This document shows positions 36,745-50,384 of a stretch of DNA of 64,000 bases, piece after piece. Source of the stretch: Liolophura sinensis (taxonomy: Eukaryota; Mollusca; Polyplacophora; Chitonida; Chitonidae). The notes beneath the pieces are model-generated. The model saw nothing but the letters and a program-made list of their open reading frames with translations, was not told the DNA's origin and did no database searches. The DNA is taken from contig NC_088302.1 in the NCBI RefSeq assembly GCF_032854445.1, positions 15,497,338 through 15,561,337 of the forward strand. The letters run 5' to 3'. The position numbers and the translations under genes are program-made. Numbering within the stretch: the first letter of the stretch is position 1; each line of letters starts with the position of its first letter.

Positions 36745-37083
36745 CGGGTCGAATACCCCATCGTAGCACTCTTGCTCATGTTGAATACCTCGTGGTGGCA
36801 TCGGTGTTCATTTCGACTTCCTCACGCTGCCACTAGTGTTCATGTCGGCTACCTCATGGTGGCACTAGCGTTCATATCGAGTGCCTCATGGTGACACAGG
36901 TGTTGATCTCGGCTGCCTCACGGTGACACCAGTGTTCATATCCACTGCCTCATGGTGACAGTGCTCATATCGACTGCTTCTTGGTGACAGTGCTCATAGC
37001 GACTGCCTCATGGTGTTCATATCGACTGCCTCATTGTGACACCGGTGTTCACATGTGCCTCCTTGTTGGTGGCATCATAGTGT
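36745..37083 (+). repeat. 32-bp minisatellite opening unit A
   Basis: About ten degenerate repeats of a 32-bp unit with the core 'gttcatatcgactacctcat' then 'ggtgacactagt'. The same minisatellite opens units B and C. Confidence 0.88.
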
Positions 37084-37966
37084 TCAGCGTAAATTAAATA
37101 ATGTTTCCTCATAAATAAACGGGGGATAAATACACGCTCTAAGTCTCAGTACTTTTGATGACAAATACAGACCCTTAAGAGCTCTAATATGGACCCTTAA
37201 CAGCAGCGCAAAAGTGGATCAAGACACAAACGCCTGTTTTATCCATGTGATGATTATAACCACGTTCGGAGATGATGAATGGATCTGCAATGAAACTACA
37301 GGAGCGGAAATGGCAAATAAACGATTCCTAAATAGAGTCGATGCAATTATTTTCAAATCGTGCGTATGAAACACTGATATGCTGGATTATGTCCTATTCC
37401 TAACTTGAGAAATTGTGATATGTTTTTTTTTTTTGTTCGATGTGATCTGAACGCATAATCCTGCTCTGAACTACAGAGGCTGAGGTTAACGAGAGAGTAA
37501 CGGAGCACTCAGGTTACGATATGGCCGCTTAAATCTTGGAACAATGAGGTCCTCTTACTTAAGCTAACGGAATCTTAATACATTTATCGATTATTCTATT
37601 ACCCAGTCGCCTGCGTCAAAAACTAACTAGAGCTCTGAGTCATATAAAATAAGATTGTTACATCAAAAGTATGAAGACAAAGCCTTTAAGTTTAATAGTA
37701 ATATACAATATAAACTCTCATAGAAATACTTCAACCTTCTTCTGCAAGGGAACTGCAAACCAGCATCATAATGGACAGTTTTTGTGTTTTTGTTCTGTGT
37801 AATATTTGTTTTCTTTCACGCGTTTTTATATGATACATAAAGTTAACAGCATATAATGTGTACATCAAAGGCATAGCGTTGTAGCTGTGATAATGGCTGC
37901 ACAGATTTACACCAACATCTAGTAGAGTGTCATGCTGATTTGACCAACGTTCACTCGCTGTATAGC

Positions 37967-37968
<2 letters not shown>

Positions 37969-38027
<59 letters not shown>
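37969..38027. repeat. (TA)n microsatellite, 59 bp
   Basis: A pure AT dinucleotide run. The matching sites in B (about 44410, 'agagatatatag') and C (about 53170, 'agatatacagag') have only a few AT steps, so the expansion is private to unit A. Confidence 0.95.
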
Positions 38028-38031
<4 letters not shown>

Positions 38032-39113
38032 AACAGTTGTTCTCGTTCCTCTTAACCTTTTCTTTCGGCTCGAGAAGATAGGCTCTCAGTCGACAGATCT
38101 GTGTTCTTGGCCGAACTTGCTCTAACTTTCTCGATGTAGAAAGACGAGTATTTCTTACCATGGGTGTAGACTTTACCGTAATTAGTGCGTATTCTTGAAA
38201 TACTCTCTAAAGGAAGGCAACCAATGCCAATTTACAGGGTGTGAAACGCTTATGAAATAAAAATAACTATTCTTGACTTTACTAAATCCTCGATCATCTT
38301 GAAACATTAGGGAATTTCTTAGAGATTCTAGCATTCTTTGACTCATAGTTCTCACAGTACAGGCCAGCTATCACTTAACCTATTTCACTGGGCTGAAACC
38401 AAGCAAGAGGTATCAATTAAGATATGTTTTAGATCATAGTGTTGACCCTGCTGGGCTTTGAACCAAAATCTCATGCTTATGACATATCCTACTAACTTGT
38501 GGCCAAAACTTCTTAACTTTAGACATTAGTGATAGTTTTCTACATTCTCCTACCTTAGCTGAACGCTATCTAAGGATACTAGAGTGGTTGTTCTTTTTTT
38601 CAAATCCAGAGAATGTGGTCGCCTAACATGGCAACATGGCGTCAGTCAAACTCCACTGGGCTCTCACTGGCACTACTCTTCTTTTCTGAAATTTAAAGGG
38701 AAATTTCTCAGTTTTATTTGGAACTGCCCTTCCTTTCTGTGGCTCTTTTCCACCAAAAAGGTTCTCATCTCACGAAATCAGTAATGAAACCGCTTTAGCA
38801 AGATGTATATTATACAGAGTAACGATCTATCAATAGCGGGGGAAAAACACTGTTGAGCAGTGGGACTTTGGGCGAAAAAAATACTGACAAATCACTTTTC
38901 AGACTGTGAAAGTTGTCTACGCTAAATGACAGGTGATAGCATTTAATCGATGCTTACCATCTAAACGTTTTGGAGAGGCGTAATCTGTTAATGGTCGCTT
39001 GACATGGCATGACTACACACAGCTTTTTTTCTGGAGATTTTTTTTCTCTGCATTTTTTTTCAAACGAACTACTATTGACATGTTTTCAATAAAACATCTT
39101 GCAATTATTACAC

Positions 39114-39347
39114 CAAAACGCCCATCATAGTTGACGGCTGGCATGCGAAGGTCTCTTCTTGAAGACTATATTTGAAATCATTCCATCGGCCTGTCAGCCA
39201 TTTTAGAAAAGATGTAGCTATTTCACTATCGACAAAAATTGCTTTTCATCTGTTTGGTGTATAGTATACTGTTCTCTTTCTGGGTTACATATGATTTAAG
39301 TCTGACTTTATAATTGTTCATCTTGTCTGAAAAAATCTGCAATTGAT
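39114..39347. repeat. 234-bp tract identical between units A and B
   Basis: Base-for-base identical to 46119-46352, with mismatches immediately on both sides ('acac' against 'acat' left; 'atc' against 'gcc' right). Confidence 0.9.
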
Positions 39348-40417
39348 ATCAGTGATGATGATGACTTCTTTTGCTGTTGTGGTACATCTGTAATTACGTT
39401 TTGCTCAAAGAGATTTTTTGACGATGTAATGTATGGTCGAATTCAAAGCATATACTGCAACATAGCACGGTTTAAGTGCATCGTGACACCTATAAATGTT
39501 TGCCAATAAGCAACGTTATTTGTTGACCTCTAGCCACGTAGATATGCAAAAGGTGACAGTCATGTTCTGGGTTGAGCGTCTTGTTTCATTGCTTTGGCAT
39601 GGCGTTCCACTGAGACAGCGTCAACAGTTTCTCATCAATTTCTGATGTGAATGCTGAGATCTATACAACGTCACAAGAAAAATAAAGAAGCAAACAAAAC
39701 ATCGATAGATAATCACTAGAACTATAAACCATTATATTAGTCGTTTTTACTCAGAAATTATTACTGTCTTTGTGTATTTGTAAAGATGGTATATGAATAT
39801 AGTTTTTAAAGATACAGAATCGTTTATGTCGAAATACTCTCAAATATCCGTAAATAGAAACTTGGCCTTAAATTCATGTACACACGCAATCCTCCAATCT
39901 TAACGCTGACAGAAGATTTAGCGGAAAGAAATCCTCTAGTCTATCAAAAAAGAAATGTCTCGAACTGTGGTTGGCAAACGCAGGCCGAAAACTCAAAGGC
40001 CAAATGACATTTACACTTTCTTTATACCCCTACAATTTACAATAATCTGTTTTAGTTTTTCCCCTTCATGATATCCAAGGAGCCTTGACCACGGACTCAG
40101 AAAAGGATAACGGTATCGTCAAGTTCAAAGGGACACGTCATGATGAATTCATTGTCGATTTTCGGCATAATTGGTTATGTTCTGCTGCTATCAGTCCTTG
40201 TTATCTCTCCCCATAGGGCCAAACTCAAAGAAGCCTATCTTAGAAAGGGTTCCCCGTCATTCATCTTTGCCGACGGGGCTTCGCTTTTTTTTCACCTGAA
40301 GCAATTTGCACGTTTTTATATGGCAACTGTAAGTTATAAAGGTGAAAACTGAATCCAAACCTAGGTCAGAAAATGTTTTAAAACATTACAGGGCAATTTT
40401 ACCAAGCAATATTTCAG

Positions 40418-40849
40418 TCTTTTAGGGATGCTGAAATGGGGTGTACAATACTGACGTTTTTTGCGGGATGAATGTAATACCAAAATGACAGATTACTGTA
40501 CTTATTCATTCGATTTTTCTCTCTCACAATGCTGTGTGTTATATCTGCTTGGCCGTAATTTCTTTTGGCCATAATACAATCCACATGTACTTCATATATA
40601 CTAGAACAGTATAAAGAAATACCAGCACAGATGGAACATCTAATGGAATGAAATAGGATATGCTTAACGGAATTTACAAATATAGAATTGAGGATCATTA
40701 GTATATACTGACGCAAAGCTTATCTGCGGTTAGCAAGGATATGCCGTCAAACGCTTTAAAATCAGTTTTCTTAAATTTTATAGTGAATATTACTCTTCTT
40801 GACAGATATGGACAGTGTTCAGGGTTTCTATCTATTTCTTGATTTCCCT
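40418..40849. repeat. 432-bp tract identical between units A and B
   Basis: Base-for-base identical to 47529-47960. The 100-codon frame read across it on the minus strand is therefore identical in both copies. That identity should not be taken as protein conservation, because unit C does not keep the frame. Confidence 0.9.
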
Positions 40850-42192
40850 ATTCAGGTCTATTACAGCAACACGTTCCTACTGCATACATCTCCAATCAAC
40901 TGAGACACCTACATTTGTTTTTAACCTCGCCGTTCTTTCGGCCACGATTTGAATTGGCTGTTATAGCTGGAACATCGACCGTATTTCCTGCATTGTTAAA
41001 AACTATGAGGTATTCTCTTTTACATGTTACCATCTTTAGTTATCGCTTATATATTATTTCTTAAAGAATCGTTGTCTCATTTGTGTTTTGTAGATGTCTT
41101 GCGGTATTCGTCTTCGACCGCCCCTTCAGTATATACAAATGCCTGACCTGACGCGTATAGATTTTCACAAAATTTACTTTTTCTCCAATGTGAGAAAGAA
41201 TCCGAAACTTGGTAGCAAACTTCTCCAAAAAAATCTTGTATTCTGAACCCGTTAGGCGGATTGTCATTCCTCATAGGATCTCGTATCTCATCCCGCTAAT
41301 TAATCCTTATGACAACTTAACATGGGGACTTGCTGGCGTCTGAGAGAGGCATGCTGCTGGAGGTCTCATGGGAATTACCGAGAGAAAATGTCTTATTACA
41401 TTATAAGGATTATGTACTGAGGACAGTCCATAACAAATAGAGTTAGTCTGCTGACATTTCGAGATGTAATGGTATACAAAAGACCGATTTAAAGTGTGCG
41501 GGCTTTGGGATTCCTATAGAAAAAGTTACGACGCTAGTATATAGTTTACAGGCAACTGTTTTACCAAGAATTTAACTAAAAGTTGCCTTTAGTCTAAACA
41601 CTAGGTACTTTTGAAGGTATTTTTGAAACAACTAATATTTATCCCATTATTTATACGGCAGTGGCCAGCTCTAGGGTTGAAGGAAAGCGGACAGAGACAT
41701 CGGATGTTTGAAGCCCACGCGTTGATCGGAGAGGTGAAAGGTAACTTTATACAAACAATTTGGGAATACTGCTAATACATTGAATTATGCCAAAGTAAGA
41801 TTATGCATTGTGTAATCATACGTCGAAAAGGGCATTTGAATAACCATTTTCAACCATGAACGGTCTTTTAAGTCAATCTGTATGGTCAATCTTTACGTAA
41901 TTCAGATAAAAGACGATAGTCCCAAGGCGTCAGTCTGAAGTAGCCCCTTATTTATCACACAGTATGAGAGCCTACACTGTTTAACTGTCAGTCCTGCAGC
42001 CAGGAAAGGCGCAAGGAACTTAGACAATTTTTTTGCTCTGAGATAATGCTCTTTCATAATTAGATAACTCCTAAGAATTTGATTCCATCCAAGACCCTTG
42101 CAACTGACAGCAAAACATCGAAGTTCGTTCTTTCGTAAACGACCCAAAAATGTACCATGTTGATATTTTATCTCTGATATTTTCCTCTCCAG

Positions 42193-42351
42193 GATGAAGT
42201 TACTGCCGTCTGGCCATCAATCCTCCTAAGGCCACGCCACCCACAAAATTATTTGATTATGGCAATCAACTTTTATGGCATTTCGAGTGTCAATAGTCGA
42301 GATAAGAGCCGGTTTTTCTGTTTTCTCTTCTGGCAATGTAAAATAACGTAA
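42193..42351 (+). pseudogene. Exon-like frame, unit A copy
   Basis: A 53-codon frame follows a good splice acceptor (pyrimidine tract 'ttttcctctccag'), starts Asp-Glu-Val-Thr and ends Lys-Ile-Thr-stop. Copies at 49338 (B) and 59642 (C) have the same frame and stop, and the A/B length difference is exactly one codon. A decayed relative lies inverted at 20990-21146. Most A/B differences change the amino acid, so there is no clear purifying selection. The segment 'NYLIMAINFYGISSV' vaguely recalls the end of a fibronectin-III-like extracellular domain, which is only a guess. It may be the last exon of a decayed tandem gene. Confidence 0.3.
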
Positions 42352-42944
42352 AATGGTTAAGTATAGTCGGTGTTCCGAACATTGGCACTGGGCACTTGGT
42401 GGATTGGAATGCACGTCACATGGCTTGGTGTCAAGATGGGGGACTCTGTTGTACAATGTAACCACTCAGTGGATTCCCTTCAGTTTCCATTATTTGTTGT
42501 TGTATCATCAGAAAATAAATCAATTAATCAAAGTATTTTGACGTAGCAATTAAGCTGGAGGCATTTGTATCCTTTCCTATTATCACAGCATTATCATAAC
42601 ATTTTAAATAACGTGACAGTGAGTAACAGCTTTCTTTCATACATGTACAGACATTTCGGATCTTTAAGTGGGCATCAACACATTGAATAAGTGTCCACGC
42701 AACTAGGATCAATCCTTCAGGCTGTAGAGAGTTTGAAACAAGGAGATATTTAAACTTTAAATTATTTCTTTATTTGACTGGTGTTTTTAGCCTTACTCCA
42801 GAAAATAACACTTATATGTCGACAGCATATTTTGGTGGTAGGAAATCGGACACAAAAATTTTAAACTTTAAAAAAGTGTGTTCCTTGTGCTAACCTGGGT
42901 GATGACAAGTTCAATACTTACTGAATCCTAGGTACAACTAGTAT

Positions 42945-43585
42945 TCATGGCGGCACAAGTGTTCATATCGGCTACATCATGGTGGCACTACTGTTCATAT
43001 CGACTACTTCGTGGTGACACTAGTGTGCATATCGCCTACCTCCTGGTGGCATCAGTGTTCATTTCGTCTTCCTCAAGTTGTCACTAGTGTTTATATCGAC
43101 TACATCATGGAGGAACTATTGTTAATATCCATGACCTCATGGTGACACTGGTGTTCATGTGGACTACCTTACGGTAGCATTATTGTTCATATCGACTACC
43201 TCATGGTGGCATTTGTGTTCATATCGACCACCTTATGGGCAATTAAATGTTGATATCGACTACCCCATCGTGACACTAGTGATCATATCGACTGATTTAT
43301 GGTGACACCAGTGTTCATATCAACTACCTCTTAGTGACATTAGTGTCCATATCAACTAACTCTTGGTGACACAGGTGTTCATATCTGCTACATCATAGTA
43401 ACACCAGTGTTCATATCGACAAATTCTTTGTGGCATTGGTGTTCATATCGACTACCTCATGGTGACATTAGTGTTCGTATCGACTTCCTCGTTGTGACAT
43501 TAGTGTTCATATCGACTTCCTCATTGTGGCATTAGTGTTCATATCGACTTCCTCATTGTGGCATTAGTGTTCATGTCATCACGGT
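42945..43585 (+). repeat. 32-bp minisatellite opening unit B
   Basis: About twenty copies. The period is exact at the right end, where 'gttc' starts at 43441, 43473, 43505 and 43537. It is the longest of the three arrays, and its last units are nearly identical to one another. Confidence 0.92.
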
Positions 43586-46118
43586 GAAGCCACAGAATTC
43601 TGCGTGAATTAAATAATGTGTCCTGCAATAATGACCCTTAAGAGCTCTAATATGGACCCTTAACAGCAGCGCAAAAGTGGATCAAGACACAAACGCCTGT
43701 TTTATCCATGGGATGGTTGTAACCACGTTCGGGAGATGATGAATGGATCTGCAATGAAACTACAACAGCGGAAATGGCAAATAAACGATTCCTAAATAGA
43801 GTCGATGCAATTATTTTCAAATCGTGCGTATGAAACACTGATATATTGGATTATGTCTTATTCCTAACTTGAGAAATTGTGATATGTGTTTTTTTTTTGT
43901 TTTTTTTTTGGTTCAATTTGATCTGAACACATAATCCTGCTCTGAACTACAGAGGCTGAGGTTGACGAGAGAGTAACAGAGCACTCAGGTTATGATATGG
44001 CCGCTTAAATCTTGGAACAATGAGGTTCTCTTACTTAAGCTAACGGAATCTTAATACATGTATCGATTATTCTATTACCCAATGGACTAACTAAAGCACT
44101 GAGTCATATATAACAAGCTTGTTACATGCCAACTATTTAGATAAAGCCTTTTTGATTAATAAGAATAGAAATAGATACTCACAGAAACACTTCAACCTTC
44201 TGCAGGGGAACTGCTATCCAGCATCATAATGGATAATTTTTTGTTTTATTTTTGTGTAACATTTCCGGTTTTTTTCCACACGTCTTTATATCGTACATAG
44301 AGGAAACATTAGCGGTATATTTGGTAGTGTTATATCCATGATAATGCCCCTACAGATTTACACGAACATCGTGTTCAGTGGGCTTGAGTAGCCTCCGCTA
44401 ACTCTATAGTAGAGATATATAGTTTAACAGCGGTGAGTTTTTCTCGTTCCCAGAAGCCAAGGTTCTCCTTCGACTCGAGAAGAAGGAGATCCTCGGCTGA
44501 TCGATCTCTCTTCTTGGCTCAACTCACACTAAATGTCTCGACGTGGAAAGCCGGACAGTTTTTTTAACTTACCAAGGATGTAGACTTTACCGCAATTAGG
44601 CGAGGTCTTGAAATACTCTCTAATGGAAAGCCACCGATGCCACTTTAAAGGGTGTTGAATTCTTCGGAAATAAAAAAAAAATAACCATGCATTCTTGACT
44701 TCACTAGATCCTCGCTCGTCTTGGAACATTAAGGAATTTCTTAGAGATTTCAACATTCTTTGGCTCACAGTTCTTAAATGAAATGTCTAGAAAAAGCACT
44801 TTTTTCCAGCGTATTGACTCATGCTCATGAAAAAATGCAAGTGTTTCTTTTAGTTGAAGATTATTGCATGTAGTAGCTTAAGAGTACCAACTTGAAGCTA
44901 AGAAGCTCAAATACTTTTCTCCCCACAAGTCCAGAATGCATATTGGTTGATGAGAGATAAATGTGGGTCAATGATGTGTTGTACATTATTCTGCCTTCTC
45001 TGACGGTAGAAAGTTTTCTGATCAACTAACCTACAGTGTGTCAAAAATGAACTCAGAAGAAATGTACAGAAAAGTCATTTATGTGTGTAATGTTTACTGA
45101 GGAAATGATCACACCTAATGAACTGAAAGTCTTTTTTATAATTGACCTATTTTATTGTTTTAACGCTATGCTCTTAAATATGTTGTATAAAGCAATGAAT
45201 GTCAGTATTATGGGTAGAGGAAACCGGAGGGTCCGTAGTCAAAAATCGACAATGGACAAGTTACTGAAAACCTTCCTATACTCCACAATATGTTTGTTTT
45301 GTCAAGATTTAAGGTATTTGTAAATTTTTTTTTCAAATGTGTCTAGTTTGTTTAAACTGGCCCTAATGAGTTTACAGTTCTTGTCTACCTAGATCATGAC
45401 GAAGACAACATACTTGATGCCAAATTTACTCCAAACCAGGCCAGATATCACTTAGCCTATTTCCTCGGGCTGAAACCAAGCAAAAAGTATCAATTAAGAT
45501 ATCCAATGTTTTAGATCTTAGAGTTGACCCTGCTGGGTTTTGAACCAAAATCTCATACTTATGTCATCTCCTGCTAACTTGTGGCCCAACTTCTTAACTT
45601 TAGAACTTAGCAATAGTTTTCTACATTCCCTTATCTTAGCTGCACGGTATGTAAATATGCTATAGTGATTGTTTGTTTATATAAACTTGGCAACATGGCG
45701 ACAGCAATGCGCAATCTGGGTCTTATCGACAATACTCTTCCTTTCTGAAGTTTACAGGAAAATTTTCACATAGAAGATTTTTCATCTCAGGGAATCAGAC
45801 TTGAAACCGCTTCAACAATATGTTTATTATGCGGAATAACGATCTATCAATAGCAGGGGAAAACACTGGTGAACAGAAGGCGAAAAAATATTGACAAATC
45901 ACATTTCAGACTGTAAAAGTTGTGTACGCTAAATGACAGATGACAGCCTTTCATCGATGCTTACCATCTAAACGTTTTGGAGAGGCGTAATCTGTTAATG
46001 GCCGCTTGACATAGCATGACTACACACAGCTTTTTTCTAGAAATTTTTTTGTCTGCATTTTTTTTCAAGCGAATCATCATTCACGTGTTTTTGATAAAAC
46101 ATCTCGCAATTATTACAT

Positions 46119-46352
46119 CAAAACGCCCATCATAGTTGACGGCTGGCATGCGAAGGTCTCTTCTTGAAGACTATATTTGAAATCATTCCATCGGCCTGTC
46201 AGCCATTTTAGAAAAGATGTAGCTATTTCACTATCGACAAAAATTGCTTTTCATCTGTTTGGTGTATAGTATACTGTTCTCTTTCTGGGTTACATATGAT
46301 TTAAGTCTGACTTTATAATTGTTCATCTTGTCTGAAAAAATCTGCAATTGAT
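46119..46352. repeat. 234-bp tract identical to unit A
   Basis: Partner of 39114-39347. Confidence 0.9.
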
Positions 46353-47528
46353 GCCAGTGATGATGATGACTTCTTTTTCTGTTGTGGTACATTTGGTAAA
46401 AGCGGATTAATACGTTGATACAACAAACATATGTAATTACGTCTTTGCTCAAAGAGATTGTTTGCCCATGCAATGTATGGTCGAATTCAAAGTATACATT
46501 GCAACATATGTAGCACGGTTTAAGTGCATCGTGACACCTATAAATGTTTGCCCATGAGCAACGTCATTTGTTGACCTCAAGCCTCGTAGATCAGCAAAAG
46601 GTGACGGTCATGTTCTGAGTTGGGCGTCTTGTTTCTTTGCTTTGGCTTGGTCACAAAGTCACAAGAAAATAAAGAAGTAAACAAACCATCAATAAATAAA
46701 TTACTAGAACTATAAACTATTTTATTAGTCGTTTTTACTGACGAATTATTAGTGTCTTTTTACATTTGTAAAGACGGTATAAAAATATACTTTTTAAATA
46801 TACAGGATGGTTTGTGTGGAAATACTCCCAAATATCCGTAAATAGAAACTTGGCCTTAAATTCTTGAAAACACAAGATCCTGCAATTTTAACGTCGACAG
46901 AAGGTTTAGCGAAAAACAAGCCTCAAGTCTATCAGAAAAGAAATAAGTCTCGAACTGCGGTTGGCAAACGCAGGCCGAAAACTCAAAGCCCAAATGACAC
47001 TTACAGTTCCTTTATGCCCTATGGTTCAACTTTTTAAAACAATAATCTGTTTTAGTTTTTCCCCTTCATGATATCCACGGATCCTTGACCACGGACTCAG
47101 AAAAGGATAACGGTATCGTCAAGTTCAAAGGGATACGTCATGGGGAATTCATTGTCGACTTTCGTGGCATAATTGGTTATGTTCTGCTGCTATCAGTCCT
47201 TGTTATCTCTCCCCATAGGGCCAAACTTAAAGGAACCTATCTTAGAAAGGGTTCCCCGTCATTGATCTTTGCCGATGGCACTTCTCTTTTTTGTTCAACA
47301 ATATCAATTTGCACGTTTGTATACAAGCTTACCGAGAAACTAATCCTATTTAGCATCTCCTCGTTCTCGTTCCTCAGAGAAGGGGAAGTAAATCTCACAT
47401 GTGATCAACACATGGTAACTGTAAGGTGTTATTGTAACTGTAAATTATAAAGGTGAAAACTATATCTAAACGTAGGTTAGAAAATGTTTTAAACATTACA
47501 GGGCAATTTTACCAAGTAATAGTTTCAA

Positions 47529-47960
47529 TCTTTTAGGGATGCTGAAATGGGGTGTACAATACTGACGTTTTTTGCGGGATGAATGTAATACCAAAATGAC
47601 AGATTACTGTACTTATTCATTCGATTTTTCTCTCTCACAATGCTGTGTGTTATATCTGCTTGGCCGTAATTTCTTTTGGCCATAATACAATCCACATGTA
47701 CTTCATATATACTAGAACAGTATAAAGAAATACCAGCACAGATGGAACATCTAATGGAATGAAATAGGATATGCTTAACGGAATTTACAAATATAGAATT
47801 GAGGATCATTAGTATATACTGACGCAAAGCTTATCTGCGGTTAGCAAGGATATGCCGTCAAACGCTTTAAAATCAGTTTTCTTAAATTTTATAGTGAATA
47901 TTACTCTTCTTGACAGATATGGACAGTGTTCAGGGTTTCTATCTATTTCTTGATTTCCCT
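47529..47960. repeat. 432-bp tract identical to unit A
   Basis: Partner of 40418-40849. Right of the tract B has an extra 33-bp block ('gtttaactcgcggttagcgt' onward) absent from A. Confidence 0.9.
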
Positions 47961-49337
47961 GTTTAACTCGCGGTTAGCGTCTGTATACACATTCAGGTCT
48001 ATTACATCAACACGTTGCTTCTACATACATCTCCAATCGACTGAGACACCTACATTTGTTTTTAAACTCGCTGTTCTTCTGGCTACGAGTTTAAAATTTG
48101 AATTGGCTGTTATAGTTGAAACATCGACCGCATTTCCTGCATTGTCAAAACTTATGATATATTCTCTTTTACATGTTACCATCTTTAGTTATAGTTTATA
48201 TATTATTTCTTAAAGAATCGTTGTTTCATTTGTGTTTTGTAGATGTGATTAATCGACTTCCACCGCTCCTTCACGGTAAATGTCTGACTTGACGCTAACA
48301 GATTTTCAGAAAATCTACTTTTTCTCCGACGTGAGGACAGAAATTATTAGATTCTTGACGTCATAAAGAAGCAAGACTTGGTAGCAGACTTCTCCAAAAT
48401 AATCTTGTATTTTGAACATGTTAAGCCGATTGTCATTCCTCATAGGATCGATTATCCCATCCTGCTTACAAACCCTTAAGGCAACTTAACACGGAGACTT
48501 GCTGGAGTCTGAGAGAGGCATGCTGCTGGACGTCTCATGGGAATTACCGAGAAAAAATGTCTTATTACATTATAAGGATTATGTACTGAGGACAGTCCAT
48601 GACAAGTAGAGTTAGTCTGCTGACATTTCGAGATATAATGGTATACAAAAGACCGGTTTAATGTGCGGGCTTTGGAATTACTGTAGAAGAAGTTGTCACG
48701 CCAGTATATAGTTTACAGGTAACTGTTTCACCATGAAGTTAACTAAAAAGTTGCCTTCAATCTAAACACTAGGTGCTACATGAACTTTTGAAGGGTTTTT
48801 TTGAAACAACTAATATTTATTCCTTTATTGGAAGGTGGAAGTAAAGCGGACAGAAACTGGGGAGCCCACGTGTTTGTCGGAGAGGTGAAAGGTAACTTTA
48901 TACAAACAATTTGGGAATACACATTGAGCCATTATGTCCAGGTGAAATTATGCATTGTGCAATCTAAGCGTCGAAAAGAGCACCTGATTAACACCTGTTC
49001 AACGATGAACGGTCTTTTAAGTCAATCTGTATGGTCAATCTAAACGTAATTCAGATACAAGACGATAGTCCCAAGACGTCAGTCTGAAGTGGCCCCTTAT
49101 TTATCACACAGTATGAGGGCCTACACTGTTTAACCGTCAGCCCGCAGCTAGGAAAAGCGCAAGAAACTTAGACAATTTCTTTTTATTATTATTTTTTTTT
49201 GCTCTGCGATAATGCTCTTTCATAATTAGATAACTCCTATGAATTTGATTCTTAGACCCTTGCAACTGACAGCAAAACATCGAACACCCAAAAATGTACC
49301 ATGTTGATATTTTATCTCTAATATTATACTCTCACAG

Positions 49338-49493
49338 AATGAAGTTACTACCGACTGGCAATCAATCCTCCTTAGGCCTCGCCATACAGAAAAATATTTG
49401 ATTGTGGCAATCAACTTTTATGGCATTTCGAGTGTCAAGAGTCGAGATAAGAGCCGGTTTTATTTTCTCTTCTGGCAATGTAAAATAACGTAA
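49338..49493 (+). pseudogene. Exon-like frame, unit B copy
   Basis: A 52-codon frame follows the acceptor-like 'ctctcacag', starts Asn-Glu-Val-Thr-Thr and has the same stop as in A. It is open throughout. Compared with A it has about nine replacement and three silent changes plus a one-codon gap. Confidence 0.3.
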
Positions 49494-50085
49494 AATGGTT
49501 AAGTATAGTCGGTGTTCCGAACATTGGCACTGGGCACTTGGTGGATTGGAATGCACGTCACATGGCTTGGTGTCAGGAATGTGGGACTCTGTTGTACAAT
49601 GTAACCACTCAGTGGATTCCCTTCAGTTTCCATGCTATTATGTGTGTGTGTACCATATATAATCATATAGAAAATCAGTCCAATAATCATATTAGTTTGA
49701 CGTAGCAATTAAGCTGGAAGCAGTTGTATATGCGTTGCATATGCCCTATAGGCCTTTCCTATTATCCTAATAACGTGACCGTTTGTAACAGCTTTCTTTC
49801 ATACATGTACAGACATTTCGACTCTTAAAGTGGGCATCAACACATTGAATAAGTGTCCACGCAACTAGGATCAACCCTTCAGGCTGTAGAGAGTTTGAAA
49901 CAAGGAGATATTTAAACTTTAAATTATTTCTTTTTTTGATTGGCGTTTTTGCCTTACTCCAGAAAATGACAGCATATTATGGTGGTAGGAAATCGGGCAC
50001 AAAAATTTTAAACTTTAAAAAAGTGTGTTCCTTGTGCTAACCTGGGTGTTGAAAAATTCAATGCCTATTGAATCCTAGGTACAAC

Positions 50086-50384
50086 TAGTGTTCATAACGA
50101 TACCTCATGGCGGCACAAGTGTTCATCTGGACCACCTTATGGTCACACTACTGTTCATATCGAACAGTAGTGGTGACACTAGTGTTTATATCGACTACCT
50201 CATAGCATCACTAGTGTTTATATCGACTACCTCGTGATGACACCAGTGTTCATATTGACTTCCTCTAAGTGGCACTGGTGTTAATTTCGAGTACCGCATG
50301 GTGACAACTGTGTTCATATCCTCTAGCTGCTCTTGGTGTCATTGGTGCTCATATTGAACTACTTATTGGTGGCACTAGTGTTTC
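50086..50384 (+). repeat. 32-bp minisatellite opening unit C
   Basis: About nine degenerate units of the same 32-bp repeat ('gtgtttatatcgactacctc'), more diverged than in B. Confidence 0.85.

Larger units (their letters stand above)
36745..42944 (+). repeat. Tandem unit A (about 6.2 kb)
   Basis: First of three head-to-tail copies. Next to B it is highly similar over most of its length (for example 37170-37400 against 43632-43860). It differs by a (TA)n expansion at 37969-38027 and by a deletion of about 660 bp at 38350/38358 relative to B (44774-45436) and C. It closes with 'gagtttgaaacaaggagata' (42728), which also closes B (49889). The content is non-coding or decayed apart from the exon-like frame near its end. 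Confidence 0.88.
42945..50085 (+). repeat. Tandem unit B (about 7.1 kb)
   Basis: Second head-to-tail copy, closest to A. It holds the 44774-45436 block lost in A. It shares the closing block (49889-50085) with A, including 'cctaggtacaactagt' just before the next minisatellite. No intact gene was found. Confidence 0.88.

Noticed and set aside
40414-40716. 100-codon minus-strand frame, identical at 47525-47827, as a duplicated conserved gene
   Set aside because: The whole 432-bp tract is identical at the DNA level, including outside the frame, and unit C does not keep it. The identity reflects recent copying, not protein conservation.
42945-43585. CRISPR array suggested by regular 32-bp spacing
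   Set aside because: The whole 32-bp unit repeats with no unique spacers, and the context is eukaryotic. It is a minisatellite.
47085-47450. 121-codon frame in unit B with a hydrophobic 'GYVLLLSVLVIS' stretch
   Set aside because: Unit A has a 2-base deletion and C and D have early stops. The frame is only locally preserved, and splice context is unclear.
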